Of a stretch of DNA of 6,615 nucleotides, positions 6,406-6,615 are shown piece by piece. This DNA comes from Chlamydiales bacterium. Its GTDB lineage: Bacteria > Chlamydiota > Chlamydiia > Chlamydiales > JAACFD01. The DNA is taken from positions 1 to 6,615 of the forward strand of contig JAACFD010000115.1 of assembly GCA_009937555.1 (NCBI GenBank). Reading direction: 5' to 3'. The notes under the pieces were generated by a model. That model saw nothing but the letters and a program-made list of their open reading frames with translations. It was not told the DNA's origin and ran no database searches. The position numbers and the translations under genes were made by a program. The first letter of the stretch is position 1, and each line of letters opens with the position of its first letter.

Positions 6406-6615
6406 ATGGAAAAGATGCTTCAAGAAGTACAAAGCAAAACAGACGGGGAAGTCTTAAAAAGCACCGTACACCGTGCTTTATATGCTGTAGACGCTTCTAT
6501 GTTTGAAGTATTACCTGATGCTATTTTTATTCCTCAAAGTCAAGAAGATGTTCAAGAAGCTGTTTTTATAGCCCATAAATACGGAATTAGCACAACTGCA
6601 AGAGGTGCTGCTACT
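6406..6615 (+). CDS. Start of an FAD-binding oxidoreductase (YdiJ/GlcD-like), 3' end cut off
   Basis: The first 70 codons of a gene that runs off the window. The segment YAVDASMFEVLPDAIFIP (26-43), then EDVQEAV (47-53) and TARGAAT (64-70), is the beginning of the PCMH-type FAD-binding domain of the vanillyl-alcohol oxidase superfamily. The D-x-S...LPDA pattern is close to E. coli YdiJ and to D-lactate/D-2-hydroxyglutarate dehydrogenases, which usually add a C-terminal Fe-S/cysteine-rich domain; that part is not visible here. It follows astB by 7 nt, with only a weak AGG before the ATG, so it is probably co-transcribed with the arginine genes. Its substrate cannot be told from this fragment. 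A 2-hydroxy acid linked to 2-oxoglutarate or succinate metabolism would fit the context. It is not AstE. Confidence 0.75.
   Translation, partial: MEKMLQEVQSKTDGEVLKSTVHRALYAVDASMFEVLPDAIFIPQSQEDVQEAVFIAHKYGISTTARGAAT

Overview
The window is AT-rich, tightly packed DNA from a Gram-negative bacterium. The evidence is an outer-membrane beta-barrel gene, a complete run of arginine succinyltransferase (AST) pathway genes, bacterial promoter and terminator signals, and a tRNA-Leu. The tRNA gene does not encode its 3' CCA, which argues against Enterobacterales-type gammaproteobacteria even though the gene order (astC-like, astA, astD, astB) matches that of E. coli. I cannot name the lineage from sequence alone.

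Left part (1-866): the 3' end of a plus-strand gene for a small secreted beta-barrel protein closes with a strong intrinsic terminator. Facing it on the minus strand is tRNA-Leu(UAG), with its own terminator starting only 3 nt past the tRNA 3' end. The two transcription units converge. The tRNA promoter (TTGACT / TAAATT) lies at 882-911.

Middle (867-1164): about 300 bases without a gene. It holds the divergent tRNA promoter, a 9-bp AT-rich inverted repeat and a plausible promoter plus Shine-Dalgarno for the operon. I see no RNA gene or riboswitch in it.

Right part (1165-6615): one plus-strand operon with almost no spacing (4-nt gap, 58-nt overlap, 4-nt overlap, 7-nt gap). It encodes a class III aminotransferase in the astC position, then AstA (arginine N-succinyltransferase), AstD (succinylglutamate-semialdehyde dehydrogenase) and AstB (N-succinylarginine dihydrolase). 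Together these would convert arginine plus succinyl-CoA to N-succinylglutamate, releasing two ammonia and CO2 and passing one amino group to 2-oxoglutarate. The last enzyme, AstE (succinylglutamate desuccinylase), is not in the window. The fifth position is the start of an FAD-linked oxidoreductase resembling the YdiJ/D-2-hydroxyglutarate or D-lactate dehydrogenase family.

The points most worth a second look are three. The aminotransferase has an active-site signature closer to lysine 6-aminotransferase than to classical AstC. An FAD oxidoreductase sits where astE is expected. The long astA/astD overlap carries a triple 7-bp repeat that spells the same tetrapeptide in both reading frames. No mobile element, CRISPR array or defence system is visible. 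This looks like a catabolic operon with unusual details rather than a wholly new system.
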